A program made the translations under genes and the position numbers. Under the pieces are notes generated by a model. It was not told the DNA's origin. It was given only the letters and a program-made list of their open reading frames with translations, and did no database searches. A stretch of 34,010 nt of DNA, taken from positions 1 to 34,010 of the forward strand of contig CAIOST010000400.1 of assembly GCA_903861045.1 (NCBI GenBank). The letters are read 5' to 3'. The stretch comes from an uncultured bacterium (GTDB lineage Bacteria; Verrucomicrobiota; Kiritimatiellia; RFP12; CAIWXQ01). The first letter of the stretch is position 1. Every line of letters begins with the position of its first letter. Shown here piece after piece: positions 1-6,614 of the stretch.

Positions 1-3000
1 CGCCATCAGACCTGTCGTTTCTACCGCACAGCCAATCTAGCCGGGGATGCGCCGTTGCGAGTGGACGTATCCATGGTGCCAGAGTGGATGGCGGGCGGCT
101 CGCCTCGCATCCTGCTCTACGGCGGGGTCGCCGGCCTGTTGCTGTTGGGCATAGCGGGGTGGCGCCGTCGGCCCTTCTGGCTAGCCTTGGCGCTCGTGGT
201 GCTGGCGATAGCCGGCATACAGACCGTGCCCGGTGTGGCGATTGTGACGCAAGGCTGTTATCTCATTCTGCCACTGGCACTCGGCGTAGGCTTGATCCGG
301 GTCATGGTTGGTTGGATCCAACGGCGCAAACGCCGCCTGGAGGCCGAAGCGCAACAGGGCGCAGAGCTCGCCCCCATGGAGCCCGAGCCCCCCGCCAACA
401 AGCCTGGGCAGACGGGGTCGGCGCGCCTGGGTCTGCTGATGCTGATGGGGGTGTTGGGTAGTGGTCTAATATCCTGGGTACATGGCGCGGAGGCTGTCAA
501 CCTGCCGCGACTAAAGCTCGATCGACTGGATCTTTCGATGGTTGCCGCCCCACTTGATGCGCATGCGGAGCGCACGGCCAGTGTCAAATGGCGTATGGCG
601 TTCAGCGGCGGTCAGGCCGGGCGCTTTCAGCTCTTTGGTGCCGACAGCGTGGTGACGGATTTCAAGGGGTCGTCGGCCAAGCTGGGGCTTGAAACCACAC
701 CGCAGGGGTACGTGCTGCGCGTCGAGCAGGCCGGGCAACATGTCGTAGAAATTCAAACCAGTGAACGGGTGGCAGAGTACAATGGCTATTGGCGGCTGGC
801 TTTGCCCGTGCCCGATACGCTGTTGAACCGCTTTGAGCTTACCGTGCCGGCCGTTGACTTGGAGATTTTAGTACCCGGGGCCGCTAATCTGACGATCGCA
901 CCGACGGGTAGTGTGACCATCGCCAGTGGCGCCATCGCCTGCAGCGGGCAGGCGGCCTTTGCTTGGAAACCACGCGCCCGGGATGCGCGACGGGAAGAAT
1001 CCGTGGTGTCGTGCGACGTGGACACCCTGGCCACGATCCGCTCAGGCGTGGTGGATCTGGCGGTGCGGGCCAACTATAAGGTGGTACAGGGCGAAATACG
1101 CGAATTGCGACTGGGTCTGCCGGAAGGGATCAGCGTGACGGCTGTGCAGGCGCCCAATCTGGCCAGTTGGAGTCTGGATCCGGCCACGCATATGCTCCAG
1201 GCCATTCTGGCGCGTCCCGCCAGCGCCGATTTTACGCTGGCCATAGGCATGCAAGTGCCGTGCGAAGGGCTACCTTATCAGGCGGTGCTGGGCGTGCCCG
1301 CGGTACAGGGTGTGCAGCGCCAGCGCGGCCGGTTAGCCTTAGCGGCACCGGAAACCATTCTGTTGCGCTTGCAGGAGAATGCGGGCGCCCTCGCCATCAA
1401 CACCGCCGATTTTGCCGATAGTGCGCGGGTTGTGGCGCAGCAGACCCAGGAACCCGTCCGGCGGGCCTTCCGGTATGACGATCCGGCGGCGGTCAAGGTT
1501 CAGGTGCGCGCCGAGGCCGTGCAGCCCGAGATTCGCGTCGTGGAAGCCGGTTCCTTCAGCATCGGCGATGAGCGCAATGTTTTGAGTACCACGCTGGAGC
1601 TGACGGTGGCCAAGGCGGGTGTCTTTACCGTGAAACTGCGCCTGCCAGAGGGCTACGACATTGAATCGCTGAGCGGAAAGGATATCAGCCACTGGGACGA
1701 TAGCCGTCGCACCGGACAGGGGGTGGAAATCTTCTTGAACCGCCGCGTCCTGGGCAGCACCACGCTAAACCTGGTCTTGGCGCGGCAGTTACGCGGCATT
1801 TCCGAACGGATCGACGTGCCACGTGTAAGCGTCCAGGATGCGGCACGACATAACGGCCGCATGGCGGTATCGGCGGAACGTGGGGTAAAACTCTCGGTTG
1901 ATGAACAACAGGGTGTCAGCGTACGCAAGCCGGATGGGGATAAAGTTACACCGGCGGCACTTACCTTTGATATTTTACGGCCGCTCTGGCAGTTGACGCT
2001 TAGCACGCAGGTCCAGGCGCCAGTGATCAAGCCAGAAATGTTGCACCGGGTAGAGTTGGCGGAAGGGTTGCTGCAGCATCGCGTACACCTGCGCTATCGC
2101 ATTGAAAATGCGGGTGTCAAAGTATTCTACGTACGGGTGCCGGTCAAAGAAGCGACGCTGTCGGTCTCTGGTCGTAACATTGCGCGGGTTAGTCCGCTCG
2201 CACCGGATGCGGGCGAAACCGGGCGGGTGTGGCAGGTGGAGTTGCATGGCAAGGTGGAGGATGCGTATGCGCTCACTTGCCTCTATCAGGAGCCGTACGA
2301 TCCAGCCAGCGGTGGTGTCACGATCCAACCGTTTGAAGTATTGGGCGCCTCCCGGCAGGGATCGTGGCTGGTGGTCACCGGTGGTGGGCGCGTGCAGGTA
2401 CAGGCGCGCGGGGCGCTGGATGGCCTGAAGGTTGAAGATGCGCGCAGTCTGCCGGACAGTTTTGGCGCGGGCGATCTTTCGGCCGCGATCCTTTGCTATC
2501 GCGCCATGCAGCCGAAATACCGCCTGGATCTCTCGGTGGTACGCCATAGTGCGGCCCAGGTGCTGCCCGCCAGCGTGGAGGCCGCCAGCTTGGTGACTGT
2601 GATCTCGAGCAGTGGCAAGCTCTTGACGCAGGCGACGCTGAGCTTGCGTGTAGGGGACCTGCGGTTCCTCAAGATCGAATTACCCTCCACCTTGAGCGAA
2701 GTCTGGTCGGCTTCGGTCAATGGCGGCGAAGTGGCGGTGGCGCGCGACAATGGCACCGTGAGTGTACCGCTGGAGCAACTGGCGGCGGGTGCGCTGACCA
2801 CCGTGGCCATCGTCTTCGCCGATCGCCTCACCGATGGGCTGCGCGGGCACGTGGCGTTGCAGGCACCGCGCTTCCCGGGGTTGCCATTGCGCGACATTCG
2901 CTGGACCCTCTATGTGCCGCCGGAGTACCGCTATCATCTGTTGAAAGGTGATTTCGACACGGTGGCCGCTGGCGAGATCAGGATGTTCTCCAAGGTCGAT

Positions 3001-3657
3001 TACGAGACGCGCAACAGCGCGTATAATCAAGGCAACCTGGATTTGGCGACGCGCAACCTGAAGAGCATTGATGCCCTGCTGAACAGCGGGCAACGGGTGG
3101 AGGCGCAGAAAGCCTTGCAAGTAGCGGTAAATGCCTCTCAGGCCGAGCAAACGTTGAACGAAGATGCCCGGGTGCAGTTCCGCAATGTGGTCCAGCAGCA
3201 GGTTAAGATGGGGTTGGTGAACCGGCGTGAGGCGCTACGCATGGATAACAACATCTTTGATGAGGCCGCGCCACAGACACAGACCGGCTTCAACGCGGGC
3301 AACTTCTCCCAACAGTTTGTGACCAAGGTGGAAGAGCAATTGACGCAGCAAGACCGCAAGGGGCTCGACCTGGTGGCGGGCAAGATTGTGGACCAGCAAG
3401 CGGCTGCTGCCGGGCAGGCCACGGCTATTCATGTGGCCATGCCTACCCATGGTCGGGAGATGAGTTTCTATCGCGCCATGCAGAGCCAGTTGGGGGGCAC
3501 GCTGCAACTGTCCTTTGATGTGCGGCGTCCACCGGCGGCGCTGGCGTTGCTCTCCTTCTGGCCTGTGCTGCCGGGTTTCCTGCTGCTCTGGGGCGCGCTG
3601 CGTCTGGCCATGGGGCGTGGCCGCGCGCGTACGTCCGGCCATGGGGTGCGATTCTAG
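1..3657 (+). CDS. Large membrane-anchored protein of unknown function (5' end outside window)
   Basis: The reading frame is open from base 1, so the gene starts upstream. A TTG at 55 and an ATG at 73 are only internal candidates. About 1218 residues are visible. Four hydrophobic segments lie near visible residues 36-54, 59-79, 88-105 and 142-161, with a charged Arg/Lys-rich loop and a Pro/Glu-rich stretch between the third and fourth. Then about 1000 residues follow that look like repeated beta-rich extracytoplasmic modules (many V/L-alternating strands), a helical, Gln-rich segment around 1020-1130, and a final membrane segment near 1180-1205 with a basic Arg-rich tail. This topology suggests a protein held in the membrane at both ends with a large periplasmic or surface domain (inference). 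I recognise no catalytic motif and no named family. The last four residues and the stop come from an inserted element (see 3643-4168). Without it the frame would close two codons after the shared 7-bp duplication. Confidence 0.85.
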   Translation, partial: RHQTCRFYRTANLAGDAPLRVDVSMVPEWMAGGSPRILLYGGVAGLLLLGIAGWRRRPFWLALALVVLAIAGIQTVPGVAIVTQGCYLILPLALGVGLIRVMVGWIQRRKRRLEAEAQQGAELAPMEPEPPANKPGQTGSARLGLLMLMGVLGSGLISWVHGAEAVNLPRLKLDRLDLSMVAAPLDAHAERTASVKWRMAFSGGQAGRFQLFGADSVVTDFKGSSAKLGLETTPQGYVLRVEQAGQHVVEIQTSERVAEYNGYWRLALPVPDTLLNRFELTVPAVDLEILVPGAANLTIAPTGSVTIASGAIACSGQAAFAWKPRARDARREESVVSCDVDTLATIRSGVVDLAVRANYKVVQGEIRELRLGLPEGISVTAVQAPNLASWSLDPATHMLQAILARPASADFTLAIGMQVPCEGLPYQAVLGVPAVQGVQRQRGRLALAAPETILLRLQENAGALAINTADFADSARVVAQQTQEPVRRAFRYDDPAAVKVQVRAEAVQPEIRVVEAGSFSIGDERNVLSTTLELTVAKAGVFTVKLRLPEGYDIESLSGKDISHWDDSRRTGQGVEIFLNRRVLGSTTLNLVLARQLRGISERIDVPRVSVQDAARHNGRMAVSAERGVKLSVDEQQGVSVRKPDGDKVTPAALTFDILRPLWQLTLSTQVQAPVIKPEMLHRVELAEGLLQHRVHLRYRIENAGVKVFYVRVPVKEATLSVSGRNIARVSPLAPDAGETGRVWQVELHGKVEDAYALTCLYQEPYDPASGGVTIQPFEVLGASRQGSWLVVTGGGRVQVQARGALDGLKVEDARSLPDSFGAGDLSAAILCYRAMQPKYRLDLSVVRHSAAQVLPASVEAASLVTVISSSGKLLTQATLSLRVGDLRFLKIELPSTLSEVWSASVNGGEVAVARDNGTVSVPLEQLAAGALTTVAIVFADRLTDGLRGHVALQAPRFPGLPLRDIRWTLYVPPEYRYHLLKGDFDTVAAGEIRMFSKVDYETRNSAYNQGNLDLATRNLKSIDALLNSGQRVEAQKALQVAVNASQAEQTLNEDARVQFRNVVQQQVKMGLVNRREALRMDNNIFDEAAPQTQTGFNAGNFSQQFVTKVEEQLTQQDRKGLDLVAGKIVDQQAAAAGQATAIHVAMPTHGREMSFYRAMQSQLGGTLQLSFDVRRPPAALALLSFWPVLPGFLLLWGALRLAMGRGRARTSGHGVRF
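3636..3642. repeat. Left copy of 7-bp target-site duplication
   Basis: The bases CGGCCAT abut the left terminal inverted repeat and are repeated exactly, in direct orientation, at 4169-4175 next to the right terminal repeat. This is the footprint expected from transposition with a staggered 7-bp cut. Confidence 0.75.
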
Positions 3658-3665
3658 TTAGTGGG
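3643..3665 (+). repeat. Left terminal inverted repeat
   Basis: This 23-bp repeat matches the reverse complement of 4146-4168 except for one C/T difference, and contains the TAG (3655-3657) that now stops the upstream gene. Further in, TTC-ACCACGAAG at 3681-3692 is mirrored, with a one-base indel, by 4116-4128. The inverted similarity therefore continues in a gapped way past the terminal repeat. Confidence 0.75.
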
Positions 3666-3698
3666 AGGAGAAAGGAGAGATTCACCACGAAGCCCGCG

Positions 3699-3713
3699 CG
3701 CGGCTGCGCCGCG
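3699..3713. repeat. Short GC hairpin, 6-bp arms
   Basis: CGCGGC and GCCGCG form a perfect 6-bp stem with a 3-base loop, within a run of alternating G and C. It lies about 40 bases after the present stop of the large membrane protein. It lacks a following T tract, so it is not a convincing intrinsic terminator. Confidence 0.4.
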
Positions 3714-3755
3714 AGGAAACACTGAGGTAACTACCTATGAGAATCGCTCCTCCAT

Positions 3756-3817
3756 CTTTGTCGCGAGCTTTGTCGGGAGCTTTGTCGACAAAGCTCGCGA
3801 CAAGGCTCGCGACAAAG
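3756..3817. repeat. 62-bp spacerless palindrome built from a GCGAGCTTTGTC-like unit
   Basis: The two 31-base arms, 3756-3786 and 3787-3817, are reverse complements at 29 of 31 positions with no loop. The central 20 bases, GAGCTTTGTC followed by GACAAAGCTC, are a perfect palindrome. Each arm is itself about three tandem copies of a roughly 11-base unit (CTTTGTCGCGAG variants). On a single strand it would fold into one long hairpin or cruciform. It lies inside the MITE-like element. Confidence 0.85.
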
Positions 3818-3836
3818 TTCCTTCTCCCGCATTATC

Positions 3837-3861
3837 CTTGGCGTACTTGGCGTTTTTGGCG
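3837..3861 (+). repeat. 9-bp periodic CTTGGCG repeats
   Basis: Three units (CTTGGCG, CTTGGCG, TTTGGCG) start at 3837, 3846 and 3855, an exact 9-bp period with two variable bases between them, followed by GTTC. From memory, tandem heptamer text of this type is scattered between genes in many PVC genomes. That comparison could not be tested here. Confidence 0.6.
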
Positions 3862-3937
3862 GTTCGCTACCACAACAATCACAACGAGTTAGATGTGAGA
3901 CAAGCCTTCTTCCCCAATTCAAGTTACAGGACGAGAG

Positions 3938-3953
3938 CACGAAGACCACGAAG
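3938..3953 (+). repeat. 9-bp periodic CACGAAG repeats
   Basis: CACGAAG occurs at 3938 and 3947, nine bases apart, and once more at 3686-3692. These are the inverse of the CTTCGTG units at 4098-4122, so the element contains the same motif in both orientations. Confidence 0.6.
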
Positions 3954-4097
3954 AAGTCGGCACATTGTGCGATTTCCTAGTGCGTTCGAATCCTTCCTTG
4001 TGTCTTCACGCGGGAGACACGAACCGTGCGCCGTCCGTGTATCAGAGGCCATGCCTGCCAGCTCTGTACTTGCAGATTTTGCAACAAAAGAAACCAA

Positions 4098-4122
4098 CTT
4101 CGTGCCCTTCGTGCTCTTCGTG
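4098..4122 (+). repeat. 9-bp periodic CTTCGTG repeats
   Basis: Three exact CTTCGTG heptamers start at 4098, 4107 and 4116, spaced 9 bp with CC and CT between them, followed by GTGGAAAC. They are the reverse complement of the CACGAAG units in the left half of the same element. Confidence 0.65.
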
Positions 4123-4145
4123 GTGGAAACGGATGCTTTCGCTTC

Positions 4146-4168
4146 CCCACTAACTAAAATCGCACCCC
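4146..4168 (-). repeat. Right terminal inverted repeat
   Basis: The reverse complement of 3643-3665 with one mismatch (22 of 23). It is immediately followed by the second CGGCCAT copy. Confidence 0.75.
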
Positions 4169-4175
4169 CGGCCAT
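4169..4175. repeat. Right copy of 7-bp target-site duplication
   Basis: CGGCCAT abuts the right TIR and is identical to 3636-3642. The next bases, 4176-4184, read GCG GCC TGA in the frame of the upstream gene, which gives its likely ancestral end (Ala-Ala-stop). Confidence 0.75.
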
Positions 4176-4194
4176 GCGGCCTGAGGTTGGACAA

Positions 4195-4223
4195 TTGCCA
4201 GTCTGGCACAGCCGTGGTACCAT
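4195..4223 (+). promoter_or_regulatory. Putative sigma-70 promoter with overlapping dyad
   Basis: A TTGCCA -35 hexamer (5 of 6 to consensus) is separated by 17 bases from TACCAT (4 of 6), giving a start about 30 bases before the ATG at 4260. A perfect dyad, TGCCAG-T-CTGGCA (4196-4208), covers the -35 box and the upstream part of the spacer, as an operator would. It lies just outside the inserted element and would drive the small gene and zwf. Confidence 0.45.
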
Positions 4224-4259
4224 ACGGTCTAAGTGGCGTATGTGGAGAGGACGCAGGGC

Positions 4260-4523
4260 ATGAAGATTCCGATGTTCTGGGCAAAAGGAAGGTACGAGGG
4301 GAAGAATACCGAAGGTATCCAGTATGTGATGGAAGCCTGGGGAAGTTCCGACCGATCCGTTTCTGAAGCCCACTACGAGGCCGAACGTCGCGCCCGGCGA
4401 GCGTTTGAGATCGTCGTCACCCAAGGGAAGACCCCAGACGAGTACGACTATTTCGATGCCCCCATCATTGTGGAGTTGCATGACCGCGCGGTCCGCCTTG
4501 GCGCCCAGTCGCCGTTGGCTTAA
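4260..4523 (+). CDS. Small conserved hypothetical protein, 87 aa
   Basis: The ATG at 4260 has GGAGAGG nine bases upstream; a GTG start at 4233 would be possible but lacks a site. The protein begins MKIPMFWAKGRYEG, has AWGSSDRSVSEAHYEAERRAR in its centre (a W-G-x-S-D turn followed by an Ala/Glu/Arg helix) and ends with an acidic Tyr-rich segment and an I-V-E motif. It has no signal peptide or membrane segment. The pattern of an N-terminal PRYWA-like strand, then G-W-S-D, then a charged helix, resembles the start of a small family of uncharacterised proteins known in other bacteria (from memory, moderate confidence). No function can be assigned. It precedes zwf by 24 bases and probably shares its transcript. 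Confidence 0.65.
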   Translation: MKIPMFWAKGRYEGKNTEGIQYVMEAWGSSDRSVSEAHYEAERRARRAFEIVVTQGKTPDEYDYFDAPIIVELHDRAVRLGAQSPLA

Positions 4524-4547
4524 CGCAAACTTAACCTGGTGGTGAAC

Positions 4548-6035
4548 ATGTCGACATCCCTGACGATTATCGTGGTTGGTGCCACGGGTGATCTAGCCCG
4601 ACGGAAGCTCTTTCCGGCGCTCTTCGCTTGCTTTGCCCGCGGCCACCTGCCGGCCGATGTGCGGTTTGTCGGCTTAGCGCGCACGGCCTTGACGGCTGAG
4701 GCCTTCCGGCAGAAGCTGGCGGAAGGGCTGCGCTGTGAGGAAATCGAGGCGGGGTCCTGCTCGTTGCAGGCCGGCGAATTTCTGCAGCGTTGCCATTATA
4801 TCCGCTGTGAATACGAGGATGCCGCCGGTTATACGGCGGCGGCGGCGCAGTTGCTGCACGCGGAAGGGGGCCACCGCGCCAATCGTCTCATCTATCTGGC
4901 GGTGCCGCCGTTTGTCTTTGGCGGGGCCGTGCGCGCCATGGCTACCAGCGGCTTTCTACCGCGCGGGGCGGCTACGCCCTGGACGCGCTTGGTGATCGAG
5001 AAACCGTTTGGCCGTGATCGCGCCAGTTATGCTGAACTGGCCGCAGCGCTGGCCGCAGTCTGCGATGAGGAGCAGCTCTTTCGCATTGACCATTATCTCG
5101 GCAAGGAAATGGTGCAAAACCTGCTGGTTCTGCGCTTTGCGAATTCCTTTTTCGAGCCGGTCTGGCAACGCACATGCATCAGTCACGTGCATATTGCCTG
5201 GAGCGAAAAGCAGGGGGTGGCCGGCCGGGCCGGCTACTTTGACCAGTACGGCATCCTCCGCGATGTGATGCAGAACCACCTGATGCAGATGCTGTCGCTG
5301 ATCGCCATGGAGCCACCGGCCAGTTTGGCGGCCGATGCCATTCGGGATCAAAAGGTGGCGGTGTTACGGGCGATCGTCCCGCTGGAGCGCGATGATTTGG
5401 TGGTAGGGCAGTATGTGGCGGCGACCGGTGCGGCGCAGCGTGGCTATTTGCAGGAAGAAGGTGTGCCGGTCTCCTCCATCACCCCGACCTATGCGGCCGC
5501 TGTCGTACGTGTGGCTACGCCCCGCTGGCAGGGGGTCCCCTTTCTCCTGACCGCCGGCAAAGGGCTCTGCACGGCGCGCACCGAAGTACGCATTCATTTT
5601 CGTAATGACGCCACGCTATTCGATGGCGTCACCGCCGACATTCCCTGTCACGCGGTAACCAATGAGCTGCTGATTCGCGTACAACCCGCTGAAAAACTGG
5701 CCCTGCGGATTATCAGCAAGGTGCCCGGGGTTGGCATGCAGTTGGGCAGCACGGAGCTCGACCTGAGCTACCGCGAAAAATACCCCACGCAACGTATCGC
5801 CGACGCCTATGAAAACCTGCTGCTGGACGTGATCCGTGGCGATCGTAGCCTTTTTATCCGCAGTGACGAACTGGCGGCGGCCTGGGATATCTTTACCCCT
5901 GCGCTGCAACAACTCGCGGCGCAGCAACAGCCACCGTTGCCCTACGCTATAGGAAGCTGCGGCCCCGCAGCGTTGCACGCCTTGGCAGCCACCCACGGCA
6001 TCTTCGATACCGCCGAGCTCGAGGGCGCGCCATAG
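4548..6035 (+). CDS. zwf: Glucose-6-phosphate 1-dehydrogenase
   Basis: Catalyses oxidation of glucose 6-phosphate to 6-phosphogluconolactone with reduction of NAD(P)+, the entry step of the oxidative pentose phosphate pathway, in the cytoplasm. The N-terminal Rossmann motif VVGATGDLARRKLFPAL (residues about 9-25) and the active-site signature RIDHYLGKE (about 179-187, with the substrate-binding Lys and catalytic His) are intact. EKPFG and the C-terminal G6PD beta+alpha domain are also present. The length of 495 residues is normal. ATG at 4548 is chosen because the cofactor motif begins right after it and GGTGGTG precedes it; GTGs at 4539 and 4542 would add three or two residues. The coenzyme preference cannot be read from the sequence. 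No 6-phosphogluconolactonase or gnd is next to it in this window. Confidence 0.97.
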   Translation: MSTSLTIIVVGATGDLARRKLFPALFACFARGHLPADVRFVGLARTALTAEAFRQKLAEGLRCEEIEAGSCSLQAGEFLQRCHYIRCEYEDAAGYTAAAAQLLHAEGGHRANRLIYLAVPPFVFGGAVRAMATSGFLPRGAATPWTRLVIEKPFGRDRASYAELAAALAAVCDEEQLFRIDHYLGKEMVQNLLVLRFANSFFEPVWQRTCISHVHIAWSEKQGVAGRAGYFDQYGILRDVMQNHLMQMLSLIAMEPPASLAADAIRDQKVAVLRAIVPLERDDLVVGQYVAATGAAQRGYLQEEGVPVSSITPTYAAAVVRVATPRWQGVPFLLTAGKGLCTARTEVRIHFRNDATLFDGVTADIPCHAVTNELLIRVQPAEKLALRIISKVPGVGMQLGSTELDLSYREKYPTQRIADAYENLLLDVIRGDRSLFIRSDELAAAWDIFTPALQQLAAQQQPPLPYAIGSCGPAALHALAATHGIFDTAELEGAP

Positions 6036-6093
6036 AACAAGCCCCCGTCCGCACGGCACTCACGATTTCCGACCTTCCCAACCGCCTTTGTCG

Positions 6094-6122
6094 TTGTCCG
6101 CCGCGGTAGCATCGGGTATTTT
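6094..6122 (+). promoter_or_regulatory. Putative promoter for ispF string, possibly leaderless
   Basis: TTGTCC (4 of 6) is separated by 17 bases from TATTTT (4 of 6). Only six bases lie between the -10 box and the ispF ATG at 6129, so a start at the usual distance would fall on or near the ATG itself. Each hexamer is only moderately good, so this is tentative. Confidence 0.35.
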
Positions 6123-6128
6123 CAAGGG

Positions 6129-6614
6129 ATGACACGGACAGGGATCGGTTTTGACACGCACGTGCTGGTGGCGGGCAGGCCGCTAATCATGGGTGGTGTG
6201 GCAATTGCGCATGAACGCGGGCTGCTGGGCCACTCCGATGCGGATGTGCTGACGCATGCCGTGATGGATGCGTTGCTGGGCGCTATTGCCGATGGCGATA
6301 TTGGCCAGCACTTTCCCCCCAGTGAGGCGCGCTGGAAGGATGCCAACAGCATCGCGCTACTGCGGCAGGTGGTGGCGCGCCTCCATAGCCAAGGTTGGCT
6401 GGTCGGGAACGTGGATGCCACCGTGCTGGCGGAGGCCCCGCGCCTGGCCCCGCACATCCCCGGCATGCGGGCCTGTCTGGCCGAAGCGCTGCGTGTGGAG
6501 ATCCAACAGGTATCCGTCAAAGCCACGACGAACGAAGGGCTCGGTGCCATCGGCCGACGCGAAGGGATCAGCGCCATGGCCGTGGCCACCGTAGTTCCTG
6601 AAAAACCAACATGA
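6129..6614 (+). CDS. ispF: 2-C-methyl-D-erythritol 2,4-cyclodiphosphate synthase
   Basis: Converts CDP-methylerythritol 2-phosphate to the cyclic diphosphate with release of CMP in the MEP isoprenoid pathway; a soluble homotrimer. The metal ligands are seen as GIGFDTH (Asp9, His11) and a His at about 43 in HSDADVLTHAVMDALLGA. GDIGQHFPP and the C-terminal ATTNEGLGAIGRREGI loop are also conserved. The 161 residues match the family. The start is forced: no ATG, GTG or TTG lies in frame for at least 45 bases upstream, and the metal motif is at residue 5. The AAGGG before the ATG has zero spacing, which is too close for a normal ribosome site (see finding). The stop overlaps the cysS start as ATGA. 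No ispD is present beside it in the window. Confidence 0.96.
   Translation: MTRTGIGFDTHVLVAGRPLIMGGVAIAHERGLLGHSDADVLTHAVMDALLGAIADGDIGQHFPPSEARWKDANSIALLRQVVARLHSQGWLVGNVDATVLAEAPRLAPHIPGMRACLAEALRVEIQQVSVKATTNEGLGAIGRREGISAMAVATVVPEKPT

Larger units (their letters stand above)
3643..4168. mobile_element. MITE-like non-autonomous element, 526 bp, TIRs plus TSD
   Basis: The segment is bounded by 23-bp inverted repeats (3643-3665 and 4146-4168, 22 of 23 bases matching, each with GGGGTGCGATT as its outer part) and by an exact 7-bp direct duplication, CGGCCAT. Joining the flanks with one copy of the duplication restores a coherent 3' end for the upstream gene: the frame reads His, Ala, Ala, then TGA at 4182-4184. 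With the insert, the frame ends at a TAG inside the left TIR. Internally it carries a 62-bp near-perfect palindrome, arrays of 9-bp periodic repeats and short hairpins, but no convincing gene. The long open frames across it on both strands probably reflect the 9-bp (3-codon) periodicity. The outermost GGGG resembles Tn3-family ends, but a 7-bp duplication does not fit that family, so the family is left open. Confidence 0.7.

Noticed and set aside
3643-4168. Assignment of the element to a Tn3-type MITE because its ends begin GGGG
   Set aside because: Tn3 elements make 5-bp duplications and have longer, different inverted repeats; the duplication here is 7 bp.
4205-4220. TGGCAC followed by TGGT as a sigma-54 promoter
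   Set aside because: The -12 GC dinucleotide is missing and a better sigma-70-type pair overlaps it.
3661-4263. A 200-codon open frame on the plus strand, and a 185-codon one on the minus strand (3924-4481), across the intergenic region
   Set aside because: They run through TIRs, a palindrome and 9-bp periodic repeats, have no protein-like composition or ribosome site, and are explained by the repeat period of three codons.
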